From: Actinophytocola sp050699915
GTDB taxonomy: Bacteria; Actinomycetota; Actinomycetes; Mycobacteriales; Pseudonocardiaceae
Assembly (NCBI RefSeq): GCF_050699915.1
Contig: NZ_JBOHGA010000060.1
Span: forward strand, 1 to 31,117
Direction: 5' to 3'
DNA length: 31,117 nucleotides
Shown here: piece by piece, positions 15,450 through 23,330 of the stretch
Layout: each line of letters starts with the position of its first letter
Position numbering within the stretch: position 1 is the stretch's first letter
Made by a program: the position numbers and the translations under genes
Notes under the pieces: generated by a model
What the model was told of the DNA's origin: nothing
What the model saw: only the letters and a program-made list of their open reading frames with translations
The model's database searches: none

Positions 15450-16298
15450 ATGGCGCTCGCCGACGGGCAGGTGCAGATCCGCGACGTGCTGGTGGGCCCC
15501 GGCACCTGGTACGACGTGCCGGAGTTCAACCCGTTCACCCGCAACGTCCGGGCCGAACACTCCGGGCCCCGGGCCTGGAACCACGGTTCCTGGTCCGGGG
15601 TCGAGTGGATGGACGAAGTCGTGGTGCCGATGCGGATCGCGGTTCGCGGCGCCACACCCGCGCAGTGGTTGACCAACCAGCAGGAACTGGTCGCGGCGTT
15701 CCGCGCGGTCGGTGAGGCGGTCGCCGAGGTGGAGCTGCGGTTCGCAATCGCCGGCAGCGAGTTCCTGATGTACGGCCGGCCCCGCCTGGCCGACCCGGAC
15801 CTGACCCTGATCGCATCCAACACCACCATCGTGTCCGCGGCGTTCGTTGCGCTCGACCCGCTGATCTACGCCGGGACCGAGACGGTCGTCGGCCCGATCG
15901 GTCTGCCCACCCAGACCAGCGGGCTCACGGTCCCGTTCACGGTGCCGTTCATGGTCACCGGCACCGTCGTCGGCGGGTCCGGCGTGCTTCAGAACCTGGG
16001 CACCGCTGAGACCGGTCTGCTGCTGCGCATCGACGGCCCGGTCATCGAACCGTCGGTCACGTTGCAGCGCGCCGACGGCGTCATTCAGACCCTCAGCTTC
16101 GACCTGACTCTCGCCGCGGGGCAGTGGCTGGACGTCGACACCACCCAGAAGACCGCGCTGCTCAACGGCACCGCGTCCCGGTACCCGTCAGGTGACTGGC
16201 CGGTCCTGCCGAAAGGCACTCACACGATCCGCTGGACCGCCGCCGACTACAACGCCACAGCGGCGCTGACGGTGCGGTTCCGCTCCGCCTGGTGGTAA
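15450..16298 (+). CDS. Distal tail protein (Dit-like)
   Basis: The 282-residue product starts with ATG 15450. It resembles siphovirus tail components that form the hub ring at the tail tip: N-terminal VQIRDVLVGPGTWYDVPEFN, then the loop SGPRAWNHGSWSGVEWMDE, the helix TPAQWLTNQQELVAAFRA and a strand RFAIAGSEFLMYGRPRLA, followed by a galectin-like beta domain (residues ~150-282). It directly follows the tape measure gene, where Dit is expected. The C-terminal beta domain may bind carbohydrate or the next tail proteins. Confidence 0.82.
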   Translation: MALADGQVQIRDVLVGPGTWYDVPEFNPFTRNVRAEHSGPRAWNHGSWSGVEWMDEVVVPMRIAVRGATPAQWLTNQQELVAAFRAVGEAVAEVELRFAIAGSEFLMYGRPRLADPDLTLIASNTTIVSAAFVALDPLIYAGTETVVGPIGLPTQTSGLTVPFTVPFMVTGTVVGGSGVLQNLGTAETGLLLRIDGPVIEPSVTLQRADGVIQTLSFDLTLAAGQWLDVDTTQKTALLNGTASRYPSGDWPVLPKGTHTIRWTAADYNATAALTVRFRSAWW

Positions 16299-16311
16299 GG
16301 AGACAATCCCA

Positions 16312-17616
16312 GTGCCCGACGCCCTGTTCATGAATGTCGGCAAGGCCCAGACCGCCACCGGCACAGCGACGATCTCCGCCGCCACCGACCTGGCGACGCT
16401 GACCGCGCACGGCTTCATCAACGGCGACGCGGTGATGGTCGATGCGATCACCGGCGGCGCCGCGACCGTCCTGCGTACCGGCGTCGTCTACTTCGTGCGG
16501 GACTCGACCGTCAACACGTTCGGGATCGCGCCGTCGATCGGTGGTCCGAAGCTCGACTTCGCCACCGACGGCGGCGCGACCGTGTACCGGGCGGTCCCGG
16601 CGTACGACGCCCTGGAACTGCGGCGGGGCCTGTCGACGTTCATGATGCCCGGCGTCAACCGGTACGGCACCCGTTCCGGGATCCGGCCCGGCGGATCAAA
16701 CTGCGTCTCCCTCTCCGGCTTCGGCTGGTCGACGCTGGCGACGCCACTGTGGATCGACCCGCAGTGGACCGCGACTTCCGCCCCTTACGCGGTGGGGATG
16801 CCGGCGGCCTCCGGGACAGTCAACGCGAACGAGGCGCAGTCCCGTAAGGACATCCTGGTCGCCCGGATCTACGACGACGACGAGGCGGCGTCCAGTCGCC
16901 GCGAGGCCGTCGTCGAGTACGTCGCGGGGGTCGCCGGCAGCGGCAACGAACCGGCGGTCCCGCCCGGTGGGCTGCGTCTGTGCGGGATCGACGTACCAGC
17001 GACCACCGGCAACCCGGTGTTGACGTACAACCCGCACCGCACGGTCGCGGTCGGTGGCGTCCTGCCGATCCTGAACTCGACCGAGCGGCCCACCGTGGGC
17101 CTGTACGAGGGCCTATACGTGGACCGGGCCGACAACAACGACCTCGAGCGGTACAACGGGGCCAGCTGGCAGACGATCGGGAATCCGGACAGGTACAGCG
17201 ACCTGGTCGTCAACCGTGCGACGGTGAAGGCGCGCAGGTCCACGACGCAGTCGATCCCGAACGACGTCAACGAGCCGATCACGTGGAACTCCGAGTCGTT
17301 CGACAACGACGGCATGATCAGCGTGCCGTCCGACACGATCACTGTCCAGACAGGCGGCTTCTACGTCGTCGTGGCGGCGTGCGAGTTCGCCGGCAACACC
17401 AATGGGTACCGCCGGCTGCTCCTGGTCCACAACGGAACCGCGTTCGCGTACCAGTCGACGGCAATCGCGAACACCCTCACCATCGGGCTGAACGCCTGCG
17501 GCGGGTTCAACTGCGTCGCCGGCGACACCATCCGCGTGTGGGTCCGCCAGAACAGCGGCGGCGCATTGAATGTGAACGCCGATTTGACTCACGTGTCGGT
17601 CTTCCGGGTGGTGTAG
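16312..17616 (+). CDS. Minor tail protein with C-terminal C1q-like jelly roll
   Basis: The 434-residue product starts with GTG 16312 behind AAGGAGACAATCCCA. The N-terminal ~95 residues form a beta domain (ATGTATISAATDLATLTAHG...). The middle carries tail-tip type sequence with AYDALELRRG. The last ~125 residues, from TTQSIPNDVNEPITWNSESF through FYVVVAACEFAGNTNGYR to HVSVFRVV, fit a C1q/TNF-like jelly roll, a trimeric fold often used by phages for receptor binding. It lies between Dit and the hub fusion. A part as receptor-binding protein is likely but not proven. Confidence 0.68.
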   Translation: MPDALFMNVGKAQTATGTATISAATDLATLTAHGFINGDAVMVDAITGGAATVLRTGVVYFVRDSTVNTFGIAPSIGGPKLDFATDGGATVYRAVPAYDALELRRGLSTFMMPGVNRYGTRSGIRPGGSNCVSLSGFGWSTLATPLWIDPQWTATSAPYAVGMPAASGTVNANEAQSRKDILVARIYDDDEAASSRREAVVEYVAGVAGSGNEPAVPPGGLRLCGIDVPATTGNPVLTYNPHRTVAVGGVLPILNSTERPTVGLYEGLYVDRADNNDLERYNGASWQTIGNPDRYSDLVVNRATVKARRSTTQSIPNDVNEPITWNSESFDNDGMISVPSDTITVQTGGFYVVVAACEFAGNTNGYRRLLLVHNGTAFAYQSTAIANTLTIGLNACGGFNCVAGDTIRVWVRQNSGGALNVNADLTHVSVFRVV

Positions 17617-20088
17617 GTGGCCGCCGTCGAGCTGGACCTGCTGCCCGGCAAACTCGACAACACGTGGGGCTACAACGGGGTCCCCTTCTCGCAGGACAAC
17701 GTCCTCACCGTCAACAGCCCCACCGGGACCGTGCAGTACGCCGTGTGGTGGAACAACGCCCGGCACCCCATCATCGGGCAGCGCACCTACCCGGGTGGGG
17801 ACTGGGTCACGTTCGACCTGGCAGCCGTGTCCGGGAACCCACTGGTCAGCCCGGTCGCGCTGGACGGGCATAACACGATCAACGTCGCGGTCGACACCGA
17901 CGGCAAGCTCCACGTCGCGGCGAACATGCACACCAACCCCATGAGGTACGTGAGGTCGGTCAACCCGCACGACATCACCAGCTGGACGTCGACGAACAAG
18001 CCCGGCGGGTCGTTCACCTCCCTGACGTACCCGCAGTTCATCAGGCTCGCCGGCGGACAGCTCCACATCTCGTACCGCGAGGGCACCAGCGGGAACGGCG
18101 ACAACTACCTGCAGAAGTGGAACCCCGGCTCGGGCGCCTGGGACTCCGCCGTCAAGATCACAGACGGCAAGTCCTCATCGGAGAACCCGTACCTTCACCG
18201 GATCGCGGTCGGCACCGACGACTCGATCCACATGGCGATCGTCTGGCGCGGCTCAGGCAACGGCAACACCAACAACGACCTGTGCCACATCCGGTCCCTC
18301 GACGGTGGGGTGTCGTGGCAGTCGCAGGCCGGCGCCGCACTGACCCTCCCGATCACCCACACCACCGCACCGAAGGTGCTCGACACCGCCGCCACCGGGT
18401 CCGGCCTGCTCAACACCTGCGGCATCGACGTCGACACCAGCGGCGTACCGCACATCGCCACGCACATCTGGACGACCGACGGCTCCGCCTCCCGGATCCT
18501 GTACTCCTACTGGGACGGCGCGGCCTGGGTGAACGAGCGGCTCATGTCGTGGACGTACAAGATGCCGCTCGACGTGAGCGTCGTCAACGCTGAGGTGGCT
18601 CGCCCGGTCATCTTCTGCACGTCGGCAGGCCGTACGTTTGTCTTGTACCGGATGAACCGCGACGGGCTTCGCGGCACCGTACGGATCCGCGAGGTCACCC
18701 CGAACACCAGCCGGCTCGACGCGTCGATCGCAGACCTCGAAACCTACGCGTGGGAACCCAGCTACGACACCAGGGCCGTACGGGACCGCGGAGAGCTGCA
18801 CATCCTGCTCACCCCTTGCCGCACCCCGGACCCGGCGATCCCCGAGTACGACGACCAGGACTGGACCCAACAGCCCGGCGGGATCCTCACGGTCGACGTG
18901 AACCAGCTCGACTCGATCCTCGCCGGCACCGCGGCGTTGCCGTTCGAGTGGGCCGACACCGCCGCACCACCCTCGACGATCCCGCCGCCGGTGGGCATCC
19001 CGGTCGTGGAAACCTCAGTGAGGTGGTTCGGCTGCGACCTGATCACCGGCGCCGTGGTGGTGGAGCTCCCCGACCTGACCGGCACCGTGTCCCGCGTCCT
19101 GGGCAGCTACACGTCGTCGGGTCTGCGGCTGCCGATTCCCCGCAGTGGCCCGGGCACGGTCGGCGACAAGGTGTTCTCCGTGACCGAACCTGGCCGCTCC
19201 CTGCTCGTCGCGGAAGTTAACGGCATCCCCACGTGGGGTGGCATCGTCCTCGTACGCAAGGGCGGCACCGACGCGACGCTTGAGCTCGGCTGCGTGTCCC
19301 TCGAGGGGTACCTCGCCCGCAGGTTCGTCGGCGACCACTCGTGGACGCAGCAAGACGAGGCCTCGGTCATCGCCGCCGGGCTGCTCGCCGACGCCAACGT
19401 GGAGGGCATCGGCATCACCATCGACGCCCCCGCCACGGGGAAGAAACGCGACCGGCACTATTTCGCCAAGGACGACGCGACGGTCTACCAGCGGCTCCGG
19501 GAGCTGATGGGCGTCATCGACGGTCCGGAGTGGACGATCGACCTGGACTGGGCGACAACGGCCAAGACCTCCGTGGTGAAGCTGGGCCGGGTACGGAAAC
19601 GCATCGGCACCGTCAGCACCGCGAAGTTCCAGTCGACTGCCCGAGACGAATCCCGCTACACCTACGAGGAGGACTACTCCGAGGGCCGGGGCGCGAACCA
19701 CGTCATCGCAACGTCGTCCGGTGAAGGTGAGGACCGGCCCCAGTCCGACCCGGCTGTGGACATCCAGCCGCAGTTCCCCCGCTGGGAGCACAGGTTCTCC
19801 CCGTCCTCCTCGATCATCAAGAAGGAAACCCTCGACGAGCACGCCCTCGCGGAGCTGGGCCGGCGCCGGCTCGGCGCCCGCACGTGGCAGATCGAGGCCC
19901 GCTGGGACGTCACGCCCCGGCTGAACGTGGACTGGCGGCTCGGCGACGACGTCGAATGGGTGCTGCGCGGCCACCGCCACCCCGCCGGCGTCACCGGCAC
20001 CGGCCGCGTCATCGGCTGGGAACTCGACGTCGCCACCGGCGCCGCCCGGCCGCTCCTGCTCAACCCGGCAGACCTCAACACGGAGTAG
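17617..20088 (+). CDS. Tail hub protein fused to BNR-type beta-propeller
   Basis: The 823-residue product starts with GTG 17617 right after the previous stop. Residues ~1-440 match BNR_4-type propellers: YAVWWNNARHPIIGQRTYPG, LDGHNTINVAVDTDGKLHVA, NMHTNPMRYVRS, LTYPQFIRLAGGQLHISYRE, IAVGTDDSIHMAIVWRG and a bacterial-neuraminidase-like SLDGGVSWQ. Related proteins include polysaccharide lyases. After a Pro-rich linker (PPSTIPPPVGIP) residues ~468-823 are a normal actinophage tail hub protein starting VRWFGCDLITGAVVVELPDL. The fusion would place a carbohydrate-binding or -cleaving propeller directly at the tail tip. I see no proof of catalysis. The hub part normally forms the trimeric baseplate ring next to Dit. 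Confidence 0.8.
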   Translation: MAAVELDLLPGKLDNTWGYNGVPFSQDNVLTVNSPTGTVQYAVWWNNARHPIIGQRTYPGGDWVTFDLAAVSGNPLVSPVALDGHNTINVAVDTDGKLHVAANMHTNPMRYVRSVNPHDITSWTSTNKPGGSFTSLTYPQFIRLAGGQLHISYREGTSGNGDNYLQKWNPGSGAWDSAVKITDGKSSSENPYLHRIAVGTDDSIHMAIVWRGSGNGNTNNDLCHIRSLDGGVSWQSQAGAALTLPITHTTAPKVLDTAATGSGLLNTCGIDVDTSGVPHIATHIWTTDGSASRILYSYWDGAAWVNERLMSWTYKMPLDVSVVNAEVARPVIFCTSAGRTFVLYRMNRDGLRGTVRIREVTPNTSRLDASIADLETYAWEPSYDTRAVRDRGELHILLTPCRTPDPAIPEYDDQDWTQQPGGILTVDVNQLDSILAGTAALPFEWADTAAPPSTIPPPVGIPVVETSVRWFGCDLITGAVVVELPDLTGTVSRVLGSYTSSGLRLPIPRSGPGTVGDKVFSVTEPGRSLLVAEVNGIPTWGGIVLVRKGGTDATLELGCVSLEGYLARRFVGDHSWTQQDEASVIAAGLLADANVEGIGITIDAPATGKKRDRHYFAKDDATVYQRLRELMGVIDGPEWTIDLDWATTAKTSVVKLGRVRKRIGTVSTAKFQSTARDESRYTYEEDYSEGRGANHVIATSSGEGEDRPQSDPAVDIQPQFPRWEHRFSPSSSIIKKETLDEHALAELGRRRLGARTWQIEARWDVTPRLNVDWRLGDDVEWVLRGHRHPAGVTGTGRVIGWELDVATGAARPLLLNPADLNTE

Positions 20089-20099
20089 GGGGGTCGGGG

Positions 20100-20843
20100 A
20101 TGGGAGTAATCGGAGACGCGGCCCACCACCCGGGCGACGTGATGCGTCGCCTGCAGGAGCTGGAGCGCGCATTCCGTGAGATGGCCGCCTCCCGACGACT
20201 CGAGAACGCCTCCATCGGAGCTGGCGGGGTGCGCCTGCACTCCGGTGGGTCCCTCACAGTCGACCCCGGCGGCACCGTGAAGGTCGGCAACATCACCATC
20301 ACGAAAGACTCGCTGATCGTCACCGACTCATCCGGCGCGACCGTGCTGCAACTCGGGTTGCTGTCCAACGGCCAGTACGGGCTGGCCGCGATCGACCCGG
20401 TCGTTGGTGGCCTGGTGGAGATGGCGGCGCTGGCGTTCCGCCAGTCCACCGTCCAGATCGCCGCCCGTGAGGGCCGCACATCAACGTCGTTCGGGGACCT
20501 GACGACGGTCGGCCCAACCGTGTCCGGGATAGAAGTCGGCTCGACCGGCAAGATGGTGGTGGAGCTCGGTACCCGGATGTTCTTCGGGACATTCTCCGCC
20601 GGCGTGGTCGTCGGCGGGTTGATGTCGTTCCAGGTGTCCGGCCCGACGTCCCTGTCTCCGTCTGTGAACCGGTCGGTGGAGGCGTCGCTGATCGAAAGCG
20701 CCGGCCAGTTCGGTGTCGGCCGACAGTTCCTCGTCACCGGGCTGAGCCCCGGCACCTACAGCGTCACCGCGAAGTACGCGAGCTCGACCGCCGGCGAGAA
20801 CTGTGACTTCTTCGAACGTGTGGTCACCGTCTCGGCGTTTTGA
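20100..20843 (+). CDS. Tail tip / fibre-like protein
   Basis: The 247-residue product starts with ATG 20100 (GGGGGGTCGGGG upstream). It has an N-terminal helix likely to form a trimeric coiled coil (DVMRRLQELERAFREMAASR), then a repetitive beta region (VRLHSGGSLTVDPGGTVKVG, ITKDSLIVTDSSGATVLQLG) typical of phage fibre shafts, and a C-terminal beta domain (TFSAGVVVGGLMSFQVSG ... FLVTGLSPGTYSVTAKY). It is the last rightward tail gene. Its 3' end overlaps the 3' end of the reversed gene 20824-21372 by 20 nt. Confidence 0.7.
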   Translation: MGVIGDAAHHPGDVMRRLQELERAFREMAASRRLENASIGAGGVRLHSGGSLTVDPGGTVKVGNITITKDSLIVTDSSGATVLQLGLLSNGQYGLAAIDPVVGGLVEMAALAFRQSTVQIAAREGRTSTSFGDLTTVGPTVSGIEVGSTGKMVVELGTRMFFGTFSAGVVVGGLMSFQVSGPTSLSPSVNRSVEASLIESAGQFGVGRQFLVTGLSPGTYSVTAKYASSTAGENCDFFERVVTVSAF

Positions 20844-21372
20844 CCGGCACGGTCACCCCGCCGCTCAACCAGGAGTCCTTCAGGCGCACCTGCGCCACCT
20901 GGGCGCGGAACACCAACGTGCACAGCAGGTGCCCGCCGGGCCGGATCGGCTCGAGCCACGCCACGCCGGCGCCCGTGTTCGCCGCGTACGTAGCGGACGA
21001 GTCCGGCGACACCCAACTCCCGCCGACCAGGCCACGTTGGCGGCTGCCGTAGAACGTGGCGGCCTGGCCGCTGACGTTGGTCACCTTCAACGGCACCACG
21101 CAGTACCACGTGGGTGTTCCGGTCAGGTTGTAGGTCGCGCACCACTGCCGCCCAACCCAGATCGCGTAGCGGCCTTCCCCGACGGTGTCTGGTGCGGTGA
21201 CGGGGTCGGGGTCGCGGTGGTCGACGGCTTGGAACGTGGCGGCCGGCTCGGGCCGCACCTGGGCGCCGGTGCTACCGGCGAGGGTCAGCGCGGCGACAAG
21301 CCCCACGAGGAGCGTGCCGACGCCCCATCGGAGAGTCGCGCGAATGCGCTGCGAGGTACGGGATCCGGCCAT
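20824..21372 (-). CDS. Secreted or membrane-anchored DUF4352-like protein, probable moron
   Basis: This leftward gene lies inside a rightward late operon. I chose ATG 21372 (182 residues); longer starts run into non-coding sequence. Residues ~16-38 (WGVGTLLVGLVAALTLAGS) are a signal peptide or membrane anchor, with STGA before a possible cleavage site. The rest resembles DUF4352/telokin-like Ig-fold domains: WYCVVPLKVTNVSGQAATFY, then LEPIRPGGHLLCTLVFRA and a final beta strand. Such proteins are exported. Reversed orientation, an own leader of ~140 bases and an exported product are what is seen in morons that change the host surface or block superinfection. Function here is not known. Confidence 0.72.
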   Translation of the reverse strand: MAGSRTSQRIRATLRWGVGTLLVGLVAALTLAGSTGAQVRPEPAATFQAVDHRDPDPVTAPDTVGEGRYAIWVGRQWCATYNLTGTPTWYCVVPLKVTNVSGQAATFYGSRQRGLVGGSWVSPDSSATYAANTGAGVAWLEPIRPGGHLLCTLVFRAQVAQVRLKDSWLSGGVTVPVKTPRR

Positions 21373-21510
21373 TTCTAATCCATTTCCTTTACATCGGGCA
21401 GGCGACAACGCCCGCAATTTCGAATGGTGACACGCACCAGCTGCGTGCACCTAGGACGGAAGTCCCGAAACGGACCTTTCGGATAGGACCGCGACAAATC
21501 TGGAGGGGTA
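21373..21510. promoter_or_regulatory. Divergent intergenic region between moron and endolysin genes
   Basis: This 138-base gap is clearly more AT-rich than its surroundings near the moron start (ATTTCTAATCCATTTCC on the + strand). It holds two perfect short dyads: CACGCA/TGCGTG (21431-21447) and CCGAAA/TTTCGG (about 21465-21482). On the minus strand TTGCGG followed after 17 bases by ATGTAA is a weak promoter candidate for the moron. It must carry the moron leader and possibly a promoter for the lysis genes (endolysin ribosome site TGGAGGGGTA). Confidence 0.4.
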
Positions 21511-22260
21511 GTGACGTACGCACCCGCGAAACTCCTGGAAGCGCGCGAGTACCTCAAGCCGCTGACCGGGCTGAACAACATCGCTCTCGGCATCACCTCA
21601 GACGGTTACGGCCACGGTTACCACCGAGGTCGGGACGCGATCAACACCGCCAAGGACTACTCCGTCATCGAGTCGCCCCGTGACCGGTCCGGGCTGTCCA
21701 ACGCCGCGTCCGCGCTCGATATCGGGCTGTTCGACCGCACGGTGAACGGCCGCCGCGTCACCTTGCGGAGCCTGTCCCTCTGGCTGGTCGAGCAGTGCCG
21801 CGCCGGCGCCCCGGACACCCGCGACATCCGGGAGATCATCTACACCCCGGACGGCCGGGTCGTCCGCCGCTGGGACCGGCTCGGGGTCCGCTCGAGCGGC
21901 GACGACTCGCACCTGAAACATACGCACATCAGCTACTTCCGGGACTCCCGGGACCGCGACAAGGTCGCGCTGTTCCGGCGCTTCTTCGCACCATCACCGC
22001 CACCGCCGGCGGCGCGGCGCTTCCCGCTCGCTGCGCTGGCGACCGTCACCGTCACTTCACAGGAGGGGGCCATCATGCCCGAGTTCATGATCCGTCACTC
22101 GACCAAGGACGAGGTGTTCGCGGTCTGGGGTTCCGGCCTGGTACGCCACGTCGGCAAGCGCGAATACGACTACTACAAGGCGCAGGTCGAGGTGCTCACG
22201 ACCACCGACGACGCCGAGCACGCGCGGCTGCTGGCGTACTCCCGGGCCCTGCAGGCATAG
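21511..22260 (+). CDS. Endolysin, M15-like peptidase
   Basis: The 249-residue product starts with GTG 21511 behind TGGAGGGGTA. The N-terminal domain (to ~165) matches an actinophage M15-type peptidase family: GYHRGRD (H38), DRSGLSNAASALDIG (D70) and HLKHTHISYFRDS (H139) give the His-Asp-His zinc site. It should cut a peptide bond of peptidoglycan. After a Pro-rich linker (PSPPPPAARR) and a hydrophobic stretch lies a ~60-residue C-terminal domain starting at M189, which probably binds the wall. A perfect internal ribosome site precedes M189, so this domain may also be made alone. The lysis genes follow directly. Confidence 0.85.
   Translation: MTYAPAKLLEAREYLKPLTGLNNIALGITSDGYGHGYHRGRDAINTAKDYSVIESPRDRSGLSNAASALDIGLFDRTVNGRRVTLRSLSLWLVEQCRAGAPDTRDIREIIYTPDGRVVRRWDRLGVRSSGDDSHLKHTHISYFRDSRDRDKVALFRRFFAPSPPPPAARRFPLAALATVTVTSQEGAIMPEFMIRHSTKDEVFAVWGSGLVRHVGKREYDYYKAQVEVLTTTDDAEHARLLAYSRALQA
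22061..22077 (+). promoter_or_regulatory. Internal in-frame ribosome site and ATG in the endolysin gene
   Basis: AGGAGG at 22061-22066 is followed after eight bases by ATG 22075-22077, in frame with the endolysin. Starting here gives a 61-residue protein (MPEFMIRHSTKDEVF...) equal to the C-terminal domain. Internal starts of this kind are known in endolysins of some Gram-positive phages, where the free binding domain joins the full-length enzyme. Confidence 0.6.
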
Positions 22261-22319
22261 CCCGCGCCAGGGCTGGGGAGGTTGAACCATCCGCACGGGG
22301 GTGAGTCGGGGGAGCAGCG

Positions 22320-22628
22320 GTGAACGGACTGGAATCGCTACTTCCAGGCATGGGTGTCTTCGGCGGGTTCGTGGTGCTGATCGGCTACCTGTTCGTAGCG
22401 AACCGCACCGATCGGCGGGAGTACCGGGCGGAGATCCGCCGCGTCGAAGCGGCGCATGACGTTACGCAGAACCGCCTGGACGAGCAAATGGAGCGTCGTC
22501 GTAAGGCAGAGGACGCGTTAGCTGACACGAACCGGCAGCTCAAGGAACTCCGCGTGCAGGTGGAGAAACAGGACCGGCAGATCGCTGAGCTCAGGGCCGA
22601 AGTCGCCCGACTGGCGGGGGGACAGTAG
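22320..22628 (+). CDS. Membrane protein with coiled coil, lysis cassette
   Basis: The 102-residue product starts with GTG 22320 (GGGGGAGCAGC upstream). It has one N-terminal membrane segment (GVFGGFVVLIGYLFVANR, residues ~11-28) followed by a long charged helix (residues 30-100) with heptad pattern: IRRVEAAHDVTQNRLDEQME, RQLKELRVQVEKQDRQIAEL. This build is like Rz-type or holin-associated proteins of phages with Gram-positive hosts. It lies between the endolysin and other membrane proteins. A role in lysis is inferred from this context; no closer homology is claimed. Confidence 0.65.
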   Translation: MNGLESLLPGMGVFGGFVVLIGYLFVANRTDRREYRAEIRRVEAAHDVTQNRLDEQMERRRKAEDALADTNRQLKELRVQVEKQDRQIAELRAEVARLAGGQ

Positions 22629-23330
22629 ATGGCGCACATGGACACGAAGCGTCTCGACCGGATCGGCAATCGCCGGGTCTGGGTGGTCGGACTGCTGGCC
22701 GTGCTGCTCGCCGGCGCTGGCGGGTGGGCGCTCGCTCACCTGGAGTGGGAACGCGCCGCCGAGGAAGAGGCGAAGCAGGAAGCGGTACAGACTGCGGAGC
22801 AGCTGTGTGACCAGATCGAACGCATGGGCCGGCGGTGCGAGGTGCAGCCGCCCGCGGCTGAGGGTGAGCCAGGGCTCGGCATCGCGGACACGACCACCGA
22901 AGGCTGCTACGTCCGGTTGACGTACACCGACGACACCGCGAAGCGCGTCGGTCCGTTCTGCGGGGACGACGGCAGCCCCGGCCCCTCCGGGCCACCGGGC
23001 CCGACAGGCCCCCCGGGTGTCTCGATCACCGGTGTCATCTCCGACGGCTGCATGATCACCGTGACGCTGTCCAACGGGCAGACGTTCAACGCGGGCCCGT
23101 TCTGCGGCCGTGACGGTGCCGATGGCGAAGACGGTACGGATGGGTTGCCGGGTCGGTCGCTGATCGGTCAGGACTGTATCGGTGACGGCGACGACTCGTA
23201 CTGGCGGCTGACGTGGCGGGAACCCGATGGCGCTACTACCGAGACGAGGGTGGACGGACCGTGCCGGCTGCGTTCCCGCCCCAACTCGTCACCGTCCCCG
23301 ACACCACCGCCGATTGTGGGAGGCGACTGA
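22629..23330 (+). CDS. Membrane-anchored collagen-like protein
   Basis: The 233-residue product starts with ATG 22629 directly after the previous stop (TAGATG). Residues ~17-37 are a membrane segment, then a charged helix. Residues 112-130 (GDDGSPGPSGPPGPTGPPG) and 160-175 (GRDGADGEDGTDGLPG) are two collagen-type Gly-X-Y tracts. Each comes after a matching beta unit: CYVRLTYTDDTAKRVGPFCG and CMITVTLSNGQTFNAGPFCG; a third unit (SYWRLTWREPDGATTETRVD ... GPC) follows. So a ~47-residue module was duplicated. Several Cys pairs suggest an extracytoplasmic location. The C-terminus is Pro/Ser-rich. A role in lysis is uncertain; it could be a surface fibre on the host. Confidence 0.72.
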   Translation: MAHMDTKRLDRIGNRRVWVVGLLAVLLAGAGGWALAHLEWERAAEEEAKQEAVQTAEQLCDQIERMGRRCEVQPPAAEGEPGLGIADTTTEGCYVRLTYTDDTAKRVGPFCGDDGSPGPSGPPGPTGPPGVSITGVISDGCMITVTLSNGQTFNAGPFCGRDGADGEDGTDGLPGRSLIGQDCIGDGDDSYWRLTWREPDGATTETRVDGPCRLRSRPNSSPSPTPPPIVGGD

